A stretch of 64,000 nt of DNA from Oidiodendron maius Zn. Lineage: Eukaryota; Ascomycota; Leotiomycetes; Myxotrichaceae. How positions within the stretch are numbered: position 1 is the first letter of the stretch; every line of letters starts with the position of its first letter. Both the position numbers and the translations under genes were made by a program. Below the pieces are notes generated by a model. That model did no database searches and was not told the origin of the DNA. It saw nothing but the letters and a program-made list of their open reading frames with translations. The stretch covers positions 1,431,792 through 1,495,791 of the forward strand of contig KN832882.1 of the NCBI GenBank assembly GCA_000827325.1, given 5' to 3'. This document shows positions 22,865 through 35,171 of the stretch, in pieces.

Positions 22865-25512
22865 GTCAAGAATGATAATTTAGAAGATGGGGTGCTGATT
22901 GAGCCGGACAGATTTTAGATCTCGTAACTCTGGATAAACAAATAAATGGCGGGGAGTTAATATCTATATCTATATCTCTACATCGCACCGCAGCGATCCC
23001 CCCGTCGCGCAAAAAGCTTGATCATCGCAACAAGGCACTACTCCGTCTGATCATCAGCGCATTAGACACGGGCCAATAGAGGGCCGATATAAGACTGCAG
23101 GGCGTTTCAATCCCCACACACTACCTGGACTGTTTGTAAAGCCAGCCACTAACTACAAATGATTGATGCCGAGGCGAGTCGGCCGTCGGGAATTAAAAGG
23201 TTCCTGCGCACCAGGGGGTTTTCCTTCTGGTTCACCATACTGTGAGGAGAATTGGAGCAGCTACACATAATCTTGAACATTTTCTCCAGGAGCAAGGCGT
23301 CGTATGTTACTGTGAAAATCCTTAACTAATTTCGGCAGTAGCCGCCGATTTGGATATTTGGATAAAGCAGTCATTCCCGGGGGGTCCAAATATCTTGGAA
23401 TAACGAACGGAAGAAGTTATGTAAGCTCTTGCGAAACTAATATTCGCGCCAGGTGGGTGATTTAGAGAGATAACGCACTCATACACATCAGAGGACACAG
23501 GCTAGGACTATTTGTAACGCTACAAATACAAACAGCCTGTAATACTTAGACATATGAGGAACGTAACAGATGCACGGTCTTCATACAAGCATCATGTAAA
23601 ATTATCACGCCTACTCTGAGATTCGAATGGTATATCTTACGCAGGTAGTTTTCCCGTCACTAAGAATGCGTCCATCGCCGAGGGTGTCTCGCCATAGGTC
23701 AGATAAACTTGTGCTGCCGGGCCATTGCGGAGAAAAGAGGACATAATTCGGAATCTGGAGCCTCAGAGCCTTTTCCATCCAATAGTGGCTGATGGATCCC
23801 AGAGGGAATTGACTAGAAGAATATTTGGCAGTTCGGCAACTTTTTAGGATCCAAGACGTGCTGTGTGTTCGTAGGAAGAGACATCACCCATACAATAGAA
23901 TTGAGCCTCATATACCTGATTTCCATTGGTGGGTGGCAATGATATGCTAGTCAGCTGATGCTTCAGTGCGAGGTCTACGTTTCGAACTTGGAGCCCACAA
24001 CAGATTACTCTTCCCACAATAAATCCAAGTTAAACAATATAGATCCAATAATTTCTAACTCTTGACTAGATTGTACTAGCGTAAGCACAAACACAGAGGC
24101 AATACCACATTCACTAGAAGATAGGATGATTCATCTATTAAATACCAAATTAATATATTAGTAGACGAAGAGAAGTACAGAATCTTTGTTTAGGTCAATT
24201 TCCTACACCAACTTTCCCGTTATCCTTTGGTAATGCAGTATTAGGAGTGCCTTGAAAGACTAGTCACTCAATGTCCGAGACAACCACTCAAGTCGAGGCT
24301 TCTTAGTAAAATCTACAAAGCTAGTGATTAGAGATAAACTCCTCGCAACTCAGAATATATACTTTGGGTTGTAGCGCACTTGGATAAAAAAACGAGATTT
24401 TAATTGGTCGAAATTATATTGGCGAGAGCAATATAGCAGCCAATATTAACTATGAAATATCTTAAATCACCCAGAGGGAAATTCTAGCTTGGTTTTGCAT
24501 TGCAGTTAAGGTATAAGGTGTTACTCTTGCGCCACCTTGTATATAGTTCATATGTATACTTTCTTTGTCGTTATAATCGGTATGTTTCATAGTCGATATT
24601 TTTGCACGGCTTATATACCAAAGACGTATTCATGGTACATATTAGTATAATATGCACGAAGTACATAATTTAAACTGTTTATTAATTGACAGAATTTCTT
24701 ATACTACCCCGCCTTTCAAACTAAACTTTCGCCATGTGACCAGTTTTCTACGTACGTAAAGGCCAGGTAGTAACATGTGATGCGCACTTTAAAATTTAGA
24801 CCGTAGTAGCAGCGAGGGTGTGTCTCGTGAGAAATACTTACCATAGGCATGGAGGGGTATATCTGGTGCACATCTGGTTGGGGGGGACTACAACGTTGCA
24901 ATCTACTTGAACAACAGCATCTCTTGAGGCCATTCGGGTGAATAGATGCTACGAGTGCAACCATTCAAGTGGTATCGCTTATTTCCCAATGTCTTCTAGT
25001 TACATAGCTAGTATTCAGCTCGAATGTCTGATGTTCAAGGTAGAGTTCCCTACCTTCAGCCCAGGGGTATCAGAAGTCGACTAAAATGTGTTCTAATTGC
25101 GCTCTTTTCCATGAGAGTTGAGATATTGAAAGTTGAAAGTTCTTCATATTTACAAAGCTTGGACCCTCATGTGTGAGACATTGGCCCTTTTTCGGTAACT
25201 TCATTTGTGATCGACCCTAACATCAAGGTTCTTCGGCATAGTTGTTGCCGAAATATGCAGTACTCTAATATCAAGAAGATCTTTCCTTCATGAGGCAGTA
25301 GGTTATACAAAAATTTCCTGCATTTCCCCTTGTTGGACTGCTCAGGGTCGCAAGAAACAAGGTTGTCTAGGTCTCAGCCAAGAATTCTCTCACACTATTT
25401 ATTGTCTCAAGATGTTCTTGGGTTTAAGTATCGTCTTCTTGAACTTTTCTGAAATTCTAGTAAATATTCTTCCTTACTTCTTGCTCTGCAACGTGGAGTG
25501 AAATACAATCCC
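22865..25512. other. long intergenic region without recognised gene
   Basis: About 2.65 kb, AT-rich, between divergent genes (MFS transporter and GH76). A short TATATC microsatellite lies near 22962-22980. I see no exon chain that resembles a protein. The region must hold both promoters; a long promoter is common for regulated CAZyme genes. Confidence 0.45.
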
Positions 25513-27141
25513 ATGTCTCGCTTTGAAATCCAGCTTTTAGTCGCTACTCTTGTAGCATGCCTTCAGGGAGTTTGTGCCGTGCCTCTCTTTGGAGGTACTA
25601 AGTCTCTCAGCTCAAAAGCGACAAACAACTGGGTAGAACTTCGTCCGCGATATCTTGAAAATATTGGAGAAACGTTCCCAGCCATGGTTGATGCTCTCGA
25701 GGTTATGCAATCTCAATACTGGGACGAAGCTACCTCGACTTGGCCCACTGGAATTGACTGGACGTCGGCAGTATTTAGCACACACATTTCCGCAACTCTT
25801 AATGAAATGGCTATGTATGAAGAAGCAACTTACGGCAGCGAAATTGACACCTACTTCTCGCAGGTTGTTTCTTTTTACTCAGGCGAAAATGCTCTTTCTT
25901 TGCGCACTCAGAAATATGATGACATGCAGTGGGTGGTTCTCGAATGGCTTGAGGCGATCAAATTTGTCAATTTGTATTCGACCATTAATTCAGCGTTCAG
26001 TGGAGAGCAGTATATTCCAGAATTTGCCCATCGCGCTCGTATTTTCTGGGATCTGGCCTCCCAAGGTTATAACACCACTCTATGTGGCGGAGGAATGCTC
26101 TGGACAGATCAACTCACCCCTTACAAGAACGCAATCACGAACGAACTTTTCATTGCCTCAAGCGTTGCGATGTACCTCTATTTCCCAGGCGATGATAACC
26201 CAGAACCATACTCAGTGCCTGGAACGCCTTATAATTCTTCCCAAGCGCTTCCGCCAATACCCGCACACGATGTGAGGTATCTCAACGCTGCGATTGAAGA
26301 GTACAACTGGCTTACCACAAGCAACATGACAAATTCGCAAGGGTTGTATGTAGATGGATTTCATATCACTGGCTGGTCCAATTCCTCGAGTATCGGAACC
26401 GGCAAATGTGATGCCCGTGATGAAAGCGTGTACACCTATAACCAGGGAGTCCTCCTTTCCGGCCTTCGAGGCCTCTGGGAAGCTACCGGTGATGAAAAGT
26501 ACCTCAATGATGGTTATACCCTTGTCCAAAATGTGATAGCCGCCACAGGCTGGATATCAGCAACTCAGCAAAGCAGTACTTGGTCAGGTCTTGGAAGTGA
26601 TGGCATTTTGCAAGATCTCTGTGATGTCGATGGGAGCTGCAGCCAAGACGCTCAGAATTTCAAGGGCATTTTCTTCCACCACCTCACTTTATTTTGCCAG
26701 CCGCTGGTCGTCAGCGAGAAGGAAACCAGCATCTTCAATGGCTCCACGGCAGAAGCGCAGGCCCATCAAGAGCAATGCACCGGGTACCTCCAATGGATCG
26801 AGCATAATGCCCAAGCTGCCTACAGCACGCGGAATGCGAACGGCGTCTATGGTGGGTGGTGGGATCCCCAACCGACAAGTGAATTGCGGATCCCGATGCA
26901 GCCGTCGGGGGCCTCTGATTATAGGAATAAGGGCATTCCCCAGAATAGTGTTTGGCGCTTGTCAAGTGACTTGACTGTAGACGAGCAAGGAATGAGCTCT
27001 GAAAGTAATACTCCGTCTACAGATCCAAATGATAGAGGTCGAGGTAGGACGGTGGAGACGCAGAGTGGAGGATTGGCAGTGGTGCGTTGCTTAGCACAGG
27101 CAGAAGAAGCATCCCAGAACCCAAATCGATGGCGTTCTTAG
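25513..27141 (+). CDS. secreted GH76 endo-alpha-1,6-mannanase
   Basis: One exon, 542 aa, starting at the ATG of MSRFEIQ rather than the upstream non-ATG extension, because it opens a signal peptide ending near GVCAVP (about residue 24). The (alpha/alpha)6-barrel GH76 pattern is clear. DDMQWVVLEW carries the paired catalytic aspartates. Further landmarks are CGGGMLWTD, YKNAITNELF, YVDGFH, YTYNQGVLLSGL and FKGIFFHHL. GH76 enzymes cut alpha-1,6-mannan backbones; fungal Dfg5/Dcw1 members are GPI-anchored wall transglycosidases. Here no C-terminal hydrophobic GPI signal is seen; the tail is acidic and polar, so a free secreted enzyme is more likely. No introns, unlike the neighbouring GH3 gene. 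Confidence 0.92.
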   Translation: MSRFEIQLLVATLVACLQGVCAVPLFGGTKSLSSKATNNWVELRPRYLENIGETFPAMVDALEVMQSQYWDEATSTWPTGIDWTSAVFSTHISATLNEMAMYEEATYGSEIDTYFSQVVSFYSGENALSLRTQKYDDMQWVVLEWLEAIKFVNLYSTINSAFSGEQYIPEFAHRARIFWDLASQGYNTTLCGGGMLWTDQLTPYKNAITNELFIASSVAMYLYFPGDDNPEPYSVPGTPYNSSQALPPIPAHDVRYLNAAIEEYNWLTTSNMTNSQGLYVDGFHITGWSNSSSIGTGKCDARDESVYTYNQGVLLSGLRGLWEATGDEKYLNDGYTLVQNVIAATGWISATQQSSTWSGLGSDGILQDLCDVDGSCSQDAQNFKGIFFHHLTLFCQPLVVSEKETSIFNGSTAEAQAHQEQCTGYLQWIEHNAQAAYSTRNANGVYGGWWDPQPTSELRIPMQPSGASDYRNKGIPQNSVWRLSSDLTVDEQGMSSESNTPSTDPNDRGRGRTVETQSGGLAVVRCLAQAEEASQNPNRWRS

Positions 27142-27865
27142 AGTAACAACCATGCGGGACACTCTGTGTTAGTTATGATATGAGTTTCAGGGGACTCCAT
27201 CTCGGTACAATTCCAATCAATGTTACCTAGCAAAGACATTAGCATTGATGTCTAATCTATGCCATCACCTGTCGCTGGCCAGTCAAATATATGCGTAGAG
27301 GATCAAGCTGGGTGTTTCCATCTACAATTTTCAAGCCCTAGGAATCCTTTAATTTAGACATATTCTTATTACCTACCTTTACATAGGTTGTCGCCGAGCG
27401 GATGAGCAACACGTGAGAGGAAAAGAAAAGGAGCTGAATTCAGAATTGTAGCTACCAAAATTTATTTACCACCCAAAAAGAGGGTTTCAAGTTCCCTCAA
27501 GCGCGAATCGAACGGGCCACTGTTCAATTGTTAGCAACTATCTGAGCAATATTTGTTATGGGTGACTAGGCATTCCGATAGACGGAATACATCACAGCCA
27601 GACACGATGATGGTCTTTAGAGTTTCGTCTCTTATACGGACTGAAGGGCAATATCACAGCTAACCTTCGATTCGATCTTCAGATATAAAATATCATCAAC
27701 TTCCTTTCGATAAGTTAACCAAATGTCTGAGTTATCATGAATTTTGTATCATACTGCGATAATGAATGTTTTGTATTTTAAGGTTGAAGAGATTGTACAT
27801 GTTTGGTCGTAAATTATCCTCATGAGGACATAGGTCATTTTAAAATCACTAATTTGACACTGTCT
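27142..27865. other. convergent intergenic region without recognised gene
   Basis: About 720 bp between the convergent GH76 and GH3 genes. AT-rich 3' flanks; nothing recognised. Confidence 0.5.
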
Positions 27866-30557
27866 TCAAATAGTTAAAGTTCCTGTCAGAGGCAAGATCC
27901 GACTAGAAGACCCGACATATATCTTATACTGCCCACTTTGCAACGCCCACTTCTGCGCGACTACGTCCCAAACGCTCAAGTCTCTTCTCAATAACTGGAA
28001 TGTAATAGTCTCAGTCCTCCCAGGTTGAATCTGTATCTTGTCGTAACCACGTAGCTGTTTGACCGGGCCACCAGGAATTCCCACATACAATTGAGCTATC
28101 TCCGCAGCTGACACTCTGCCCGTATTAGTGATTTGAGCGCTCACCGTTACCAGCACATTCCAGAGGTCCGTAGGACCACCTAATCCAATGGGCCCAGATG
28201 GATACTGCTGTTTGCTTGCTGAATTAGAAATCTGCAAATGGGAATACGAGAACGTAGTGTATGTTAAGCCGAATCCAAATTCATATCTCGGTTCGATGTT
28301 GTTAGCATCAAAGGCACGATAATCGGTGTAAACACCTTCACTAAAGTCTGACTGGGGAAATAGGACAAAGTCCCCTGCTGGCAAAGCAGGGGACAATAGG
28401 TTTCCGTAATCAGATTCGTTCTTGGCTACTGTATAAGGAAGTTTCCCTGATGGAGACGTGTCACCGTACAGGATGGACGTGATTGCGTAGCCAGAATCTT
28501 GGCCCGGAAGATGCGCGAAAATGATGGCAGTAACATTCGGATTATCGACAAACTGGTCAACGAGGCGAATTCCAGCGTTATGAATTACAACTATGGTATT
28601 GCTGCATGAAGCTGCCACGTTATTCACAAGGGTGTCAGAAGCGGGGTCGTGGAGGCCGGATCGATCACGCCCTTCTGTTGCATATGAGTTGATGAATACT
28701 AGACATGCATCGCTTGCTGGATTGACACTCGGGTTCATGGAGTAAAAATTCCACGATAGTGAGGTGCCATCCTGATATGCCCGCGCAGTAAGTGCGACAA
28801 ATGGGCTGCTGATGTATGCGGGGTTGTTTGCGCCGCTTCCGCCAGCAACTACCTGCGTTTCATTCTGAATCTGGTTGTTTATCGCGGCAAAAGATCCAAA
28901 TTGTCCAGCGTCCCATGCATATGGGACGTCTGCATCGTAGCCAAAGACAGATAAAAGCTGTGGGTGATGAAGTGGCAACGCATTTTTCGTATTCTTGACT
29001 AGGACATGCCCTTCAATTGCACCAGACAGTAGTGGTTGCGCCGCCGACGATGTTTTGGCATTTACGACGGTGTGTGGTTGAGTTAGGGATGTAGGCATTC
29101 CAATTCCTGGTGCCGGATAACCAAAATCTTGGCCGGCATAGTACCATGAAGCAATGATCCTGTCAACCATTGTCAGTCCTGAGGAAGAGGATTATAACTT
29201 CCGCCAGTTAGAGCCAGAAGCATTTACCTTGTTACCATATCATCGAGCCTAGACTCGGGTACAGATCCGTTATTAATGGCCTCAATCATATTTGCTCCCC
29301 AAAATGACGAGCTTGGCATGGCCATGTCGAGACCAGCAAGTGTTGAAGCTACCCCACTGTGCTGTGCGCCCCAATCGGATACAACAAAACCTTGATATCC
29401 AAGTTCGGTTTTAAGCAACCCATTCATAGTTTTGCTATTGCTACAAGCGTAGGAGTTGTTCACCCTATTATAAGAGCACATGATTGACCCAGCTCCAGCA
29501 TGCACTAGCTCTGCAAACGGCCTATCTCAAATGAGTACACAAATTATGGAGCTCGAAGACTTAGACATAATTAATTTCACTTACCAGAGATACAGCTCAT
29601 GTATTGTTTTATCATCGATGTTTGAAGAAACGGAAGCGACATTTCCAGATGGATTCCGATTGGTTTCCTGTTCGTTGCCAATATAGTGCTAGATTCCCCT
29701 ATTAATACTCTACAGGTGTGGATGATAAATGGTGAGTGTTACCTTAACACTATTTATCACCCCCTTCTCTCGAAATCCTTGTACAGTCTCGGCACCTAAG
29801 GATCCACAGAGGTACGGGTCGTTTGAAATACCTGTCTGTATTAGCAAATTCCAGAATCTATCAATCATCAGAGATAATGTCACCTTCCCAATTCCTCCCA
29901 GCCTCTGCAATTCGTCCAAGAGGACCAACAACAGGTCCTAATGCAACATTAACACCTTTAGTACGGAATTCAGCAGCCATAGCATTGGCTCTCTGCCTTG
30001 CAAGGGCTTTATTCCAGCTAATATCGAGGTTAGGCTATTCGCAACCATAACTTTAAGCAGGGGATCAGAATTACCTCGCTCCAACGTGAATTCCACTGGG
30101 ATATGAATTGACAAAGTCTGTCCCACGAACACCATTTCCAGCGTCTGACAGACATAGTCCAGGAAAGTGAAGGCGTGCGATAGGAGGGATATTTCCAGAG
30201 CAACCATTTTTGACAGAGGAGGTTCCATATGTCATGTTACTCTACCTATTCTCAGCCTCAACTCTAAAAATAATTCACAGATATAATCTAACCTTCTCCT
30301 CAAGCGTCATTTTCGCTACTAGCGCTTTAGCTTTTGCATACGCAGCATTCCAACCTCCGCTACCAGACCCTTCGGCTACACGAGGGGCTTTTATTAGCAT
30401 GTGGTAAGTAAATAGACCCATCTAACTTACGAGATGGATATACAGGCGGTGATTGACCATAGAAATAAGTGTCACTGGTGATTTCCTGCGCAGTGACGCT
30501 AATAAAGAGACTGACGAAGCCCAACAAGGCAGCGACAAAATAACGTGCTGTAATCAT
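27866..30557 (-). CDS. secreted GH3 beta-glucosidase
   Basis: Eight exons (30557-30431, 30387-30293, 30241-30075, 30017-29884, 29831-29743, 29688-29585, 29521-29228, 29159-27866; introns 43-68 nt) keep frame and give 767 aa. Signal peptide 1-23 ([16 protein letters not shown]). The N-terminal barrel shows [34 protein letters not shown] and GRNWEG, then KHYIGNEQE and [10 protein letters not shown] with the catalytic nucleophile Asp near 288. The long last exon encodes the alpha/beta sandwich and a C-terminal fibronectin-III-like domain ([22 protein letters not shown]). It would release glucose from beta-glucosides outside the cell. The acceptor of intron 2 is the least certain: an AG giving SNMTYG was chosen where relatives read VNMTYG-like. 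Confidence 0.93.
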
Positions 30558-31888
30558 GATGTTCTTTGTATAAATGAAGTTGATATTTAAAGTTCACGTG
30601 TCTATAACACTCAAAACATTTGCCTCATCCTCTAATTTATACCATTCACTTCAGTGGCAACCGCCGTGAACCCCTCTTTCCCCGCACTGCTTGTCTTTCT
30701 ATCCACTGTAGAGAATGGATATTCCTACCTTCAAAGTGAACATTTTCGCCGAGATGATACCGAGATGGGATCGAAACTTTTCGTTCTCCCAAGAGAGAGA
30801 AGTGACATCATCTAGGCACACAGAGATAGTTACTGCATATGTCGCTCCGGGTACACACCGGCAATATGCTTACAGTGAGGGGATGATGAGGGGATGCGTC
30901 CTCAATATGGTATAACTACAAAATCTTAGGTCCGGAGTCAAGCCACAACTGATGCAGAGTGCTCACGAATCCCATTGTGGCCAACAACGTGGGCTACACT
31001 CTTCACCGGACTAACCTGCCACGAGGCGAGGCCATGGATATAGCGACTTGGAGCAGGGAGTAGGTTATATGTCTGCACAACAAGTAAAAGATACTAATGC
31101 TCGATTACCAACCTATATAATAACGTTACAGCTCTAGAAACGACAAAACCTAACATCCATACTTCAGTAAATCGGATATCTTTACCCCGCAACTCACCAG
31201 GATTGTCATCGTATGCCAAGACTGAGAGGGGAGAAGAGTTTTCCCGGCATAGCTATCAAAAGTGGGTGGAGAGGAAATTAACAATTTCTGACTGAGCAAC
31301 GGAAGTCCGGAATACGATACTAGACTATGATTTTCTAGGAGCTCAATTTTAGAGTTGCATTATTGCCTCTCCACCCCTCATGAAGAATTTTGAGGGCTAT
31401 AATGCGGAGCCTTTTCGCGTCAAGTAGCCCGATGCATGATCCATGACCGGTGTCCAATTAGTTATTGCAAACATAGGAATTGGGCCTCAAATGCTGCTCA
31501 GTTAGTTCGAGTCCATGAAGAGAGGAGGCCGACAACATCAAGCTGACCGAGATGGTTAGTAAGAAGAAATTGATACAGACACCTTATACGAAGACAGCAT
31601 AGGTATACGCGAATCGATTTTTCCGTCGTTATACCAATCTCCTCCTGCTCCAAAAAGGATGATTCTATCTCCCATAAATGGACTTCATCCTGTACCAACC
31701 TCTTGTAGACGAATCTGCAAGTATCTTCTTTAGAGTCCTATTCTCGTTGCGCAATGCAAAATGGGGCCACATCGATCCACGCGTCCTTGGTCACTGCTTC
31801 CTGTGGGTCAATTTATGTGGAGATGGGATAGTGGGTATGGAGAGAGATTTTCTCTCGCCTTTGTCTTATCTGATGATCTGATGATCTC
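30558..31888. other. divergent intergenic region (GH3 / MFS transporter promoters)
   Basis: 1.33 kb between the starts of the GH3 gene and the second MFS transporter, so the two could share regulation. A CACGTG palindrome lies at 30595-30600. No further coding region recognised. Confidence 0.45.
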
Positions 31889-33779
31889 ATGAACTTCACC
31901 CTCCACCAAATCATGGCCGTGACTGAAAGTCAGAAGCCTTCCATGAATCAAAAACTCGGCTTCCACGATTTCAATCTAAGTCTGATTTGCTCTATCACCC
32001 TGCTGGTTTTGTCTTCCTTCAACTACGGCATCAGTGATCAAGCTTTCGCCTCGACTCAGGCCACGAACGCCTTTGCGAAGCAATTTGGCGATTTCGACGT
32101 CGAATCTAAGACATATATCATACCAGCATTATTTCTTAGTCTGTTGAACAGTCTCAAGGCAGGATGTCAACTTTTTGGTAGGTCTTTTTGCGTTTGCCGG
32201 CGGTAGATCTTCTTGCATGCTATAGGCAACCTTACTTTCTTGAATACCCGCTAACTTATTTAATCACTAGGCGTTTTCATTGGCAGCTGGATCAGCAATC
32301 GATATGGCCGGAGGTGTTGCATCTTCTTGATGAATGCCTACGCGATAGGTAGCACCGCCGTGATCATTTCTGGGACCAACCGCCCACAGATGCTCGCAGG
32401 GCGAAGTATTCACTGTAAGTCCGTCATAAGCAACCAAAATGCACCTGTTTATACATGGATGATTGAAAGTCTAATATATCATCCAACGAAGCAGATGTCT
32501 ACCTTGGCATGCAGCTGGCAGTTATTCCCATCTTTTTGGCGGAAATATCTCCGGCTCATATGCGCGGTAGTATGGGCGTGTTGTACTGGCTGAGCGTCAA
32601 GGTTTGTCGATTCCATCTCCATAAATCAATATATTTCAATATTAGATCTCCTGACTTTGCGGGAAAGTGTGGTGGATTGCTCATTACTGGTATTGTGAGA
32701 GTCACCTCGAACAACAGGGGTAACAGCGCCTGGCAAATTCCTATAGGACTGATCTTTGTGATTCCCGTGATTGTGATGTTGCTTGTGCGGTTCATACCTG
32801 AAGTAAGTATTATCTTCTTTAAGCCACCTAGATTTCTGGCCATTATACTTGTTGGATTTTCATGCTAATACCTCAGTCACCCCGCTGGCTTCTGCTAAAT
32901 GATCGTTACGATGATGCCTTTACATCCATGGTACGCCTGCGCCAAACTTGGGCTGAGAAGAGGTCATCGAGCCCAGCCTCCAGTACTACAATCTCCGAGT
33001 TCAATTACCTGTGTCAAGCAATGTCGGCTCTGCGCACCGCTCCGCACAATGTCTCGCGCCCCCAACATTTCCTGTCCATCTTTTCACCCGTACACCGAAG
33101 TCGTACAGCTATTGTGATCCTCCTCCTCTTCTTCCAGCAATCCACCGGCCAGTCGTTTGCTTCTCAGTACGGGACACTCTTCGTCAAGGCACTGCATACG
33201 GTCAACCCATTCAGCGTGACTCTAGCAACCAACGCCGTGGACATTACTGGTATCCTATTGTGCATGATATTCACAGATTATTTCGGTCGCAAACTCTTTC
33301 TGATTAGCTCTGCACTCTTGCAAACAGCCGCACTGCTCACAATGGGTGGCCTTGGTACTGCGGACTCGACCGTCACGGCGGCCAAAATCGGCATAGTTGC
33401 AATGCTCCTTCTTTACTCCTTCGGATGGAGCGTTGGTTACGCGCCCCTTGCATACGTTCTTGCGGCAGAACTGCCCTCGCCATACCTTCGAGAGTATACG
33501 CTTCGCGTAGCATATGCGGTCAAGCTAATAATGGAGTTCGTCATCTCGTTCACTTACCCTTATCTCGAGGATGCTAATGAGGCTAATTTGGGGGGGCGGC
33601 TTGGGTTTATATATGGTACAATTTCATTTTTCGGACTAATTTTCAGTATATTTTGCGTGCCCGAAACTAAGAATCTCGAACTCGAGGAGATGGACATGAG
33701 ATTTGCTAAGGGTCTATTCGGCACCAGCAAAGCCGAGAGTCCAGACGCAGAGCAGCACAATAGGCAAACGCAGGTCTAA
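31889..33779 (+). CDS. MFS sugar transporter (family 2)
   Basis: Five exons (31889-32177, 32271-32414, 32495-32601, 32668-32802, 32877-33779; introns 93, 80, 66, 74 nt) encode 525 aa. An internal ATG at 31913 would shorten it by eight residues and may be the true start. Features: NRYGRRCCIF in the first loop, LAGRSIHYVYLGMQLAVIP, AEISPAHMRG, PESPRWLL at the exon 4/5 join, TDYFGRKLFL, and VPETKNLELEEMD, the usual sugar-porter ending. Twelve membrane helices are expected. The gene is divergent from the GH3 beta-glucosidase, a pairing seen for cellobiose/glucose utilisation genes, so uptake of the hydrolysis product is a reasonable inference. It differs strongly from the first MFS gene in intron positions. 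Confidence 0.9.
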
Positions 33780-34368
33780 GCAACAGATAAAGAAGCGGCA
33801 AGGACTCTGATTGGAGAGATATATGTCCATAGGTTGCATAGCTTGTAGGTACATGTCAAAATTTCGGCGGCTTTCGGTGTCTCAACCGGCAAAACACTAG
33901 TCTGTATATGACAGCCACATATCGAATTGTAAACCCTGTACCATCGATAAATCCATTTTGCAAAGACAATCGTCTTGAAATACAAATAAAGGTTATTATA
34001 AATGGGAAAGATTTTATAGCAAACAAGAATGAACAAGAATTATAAGTCACGTGTTAACATTTGAGACCACGTATGATTTCAAAAGTTTCGAAATATGATA
34101 TATTTCCTACCAGCTAGCCATATCAGCAAGCAATCAAGGGGCCGAAATACAGGAGAAAGAATTCGCATTTGCGTCATAGCATACTTTTGGTTCCTGTTTT
34201 TAGCCTCGAAACCATTCGCTACTAGAATTTATCATCTAAGGTGCATTCCCATCTATACAAGTTTACTCACTGTCATGTATCAAACAACAAAGCTACCTAC
34301 CACCCAATTACAAGTCTCATATTAACATCAAAACCCACACGACTCATAACGGCATTTTACTTCTCAAG
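33780..34368. other. intergenic region without recognised gene
   Basis: 590 bp between two plus-strand genes; AT-rich flanks, nothing recognised beyond a presumed promoter for the GrpB-family gene. Confidence 0.45.
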
Positions 34369-35052
34369 ATGAAAATAATCATAGAACCTCATAATCATGC
34401 CTGGGTCTACGAATTCAACCTCGTCAAGCAGGATCTTCAAAATCTCTTCAAAAAAGTCCCAATCCAGTCAATTCAACACGTCGGCAGCACTTCCATCCCG
34501 GGGCTTCTTGCCAAGCCCATTCTAGACATCGACGTTGTTGTAACTCCCGAAAATCTCTGTGGAGCGTCAGCTGCGTTGGTAAAAGGAGGGTACACTGCAC
34601 TCGGCGACCAGGGTGTCCCTTCCCGATATGCATTTCGTCAACCACGAATTCGGGAAACCTGTAGAGAATATAGATCCAACGACACGAGAGTGGAGATGAA
34701 GAGGAATACATATGTTGTATTAGATGGGAGTATTGCGTTGAGAAACCATCTTGATTTGAAGAGGATGTTGTTGGAAAATGAAGTTTTGAGGAATGAGTAT
34801 GGTGAGGTTAAGCGGAAACTAGTTAATGATGGTGTGATGAATATGGCTGAGTATTGCAGAGGCAAAAATGAGGTTATTTTGAAGATTTTAAAGCTGTCAG
34901 GATGGAACGAACAAGATTTAAAAGAAGTCCTGCGAGCTAATTCCTGGTGGTGGGCAGCGTGGAGAATTGGGGCCAGGTTGGTAAGTGAAAACATAGAGTT
35001 GCTGTTCAAGATATTTGGGCCAAAGCACGGTGGAGGGAAATGTAAGGATTAA
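34369..35052 (+). CDS. GrpB/UPF0157 family nucleotidyltransferase-like protein
   Basis: An intron-less frame of 227 aa. The N-terminal 130 residues match the GrpB (UPF0157) family: QHVGSTSIPGLLAKPILDIDVVV is the nucleotidyltransferase-type GS...DxD core, followed by a helical segment ending RNTYVVLDGSIALRNHLDLKRML. The family is common in bacteria and scattered in fungi; its substrate is unsettled. The last 50 residues (NSWWWAAWRIG) are not part of the core. No signal peptide. Lower GC and absence of introns fit either a young gene or past horizontal transfer, but this is not proven. It converges on the FAD monooxygenase with only 119 bp between the stops. Confidence 0.85.
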   Translation: MKIIIEPHNHAWVYEFNLVKQDLQNLFKKVPIQSIQHVGSTSIPGLLAKPILDIDVVVTPENLCGASAALVKGGYTALGDQGVPSRYAFRQPRIRETCREYRSNDTRVEMKRNTYVVLDGSIALRNHLDLKRMLLENEVLRNEYGEVKRKLVNDGVMNMAEYCRGKNEVILKILKLSGWNEQDLKEVLRANSWWWAAWRIGARLVSENIELLFKIFGPKHGGGKCKD

Positions 35053-35171
35053 CAGAGTAGATATGGTGTTAATTTGGGGTTGATCATATTATCTTCACTA
35101 TTCGCAAGATGAAGTTTATATGTCCCCGCTATAGCATGTTGTAGCCCCTGATATTATGTAAAACTTACACT

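Noticed and set aside
24716-24964. Minus-strand Cys-containing frame in the long gene-free region
   Set aside because: No signal peptide or plausible start; isolated in AT-rich sequence.
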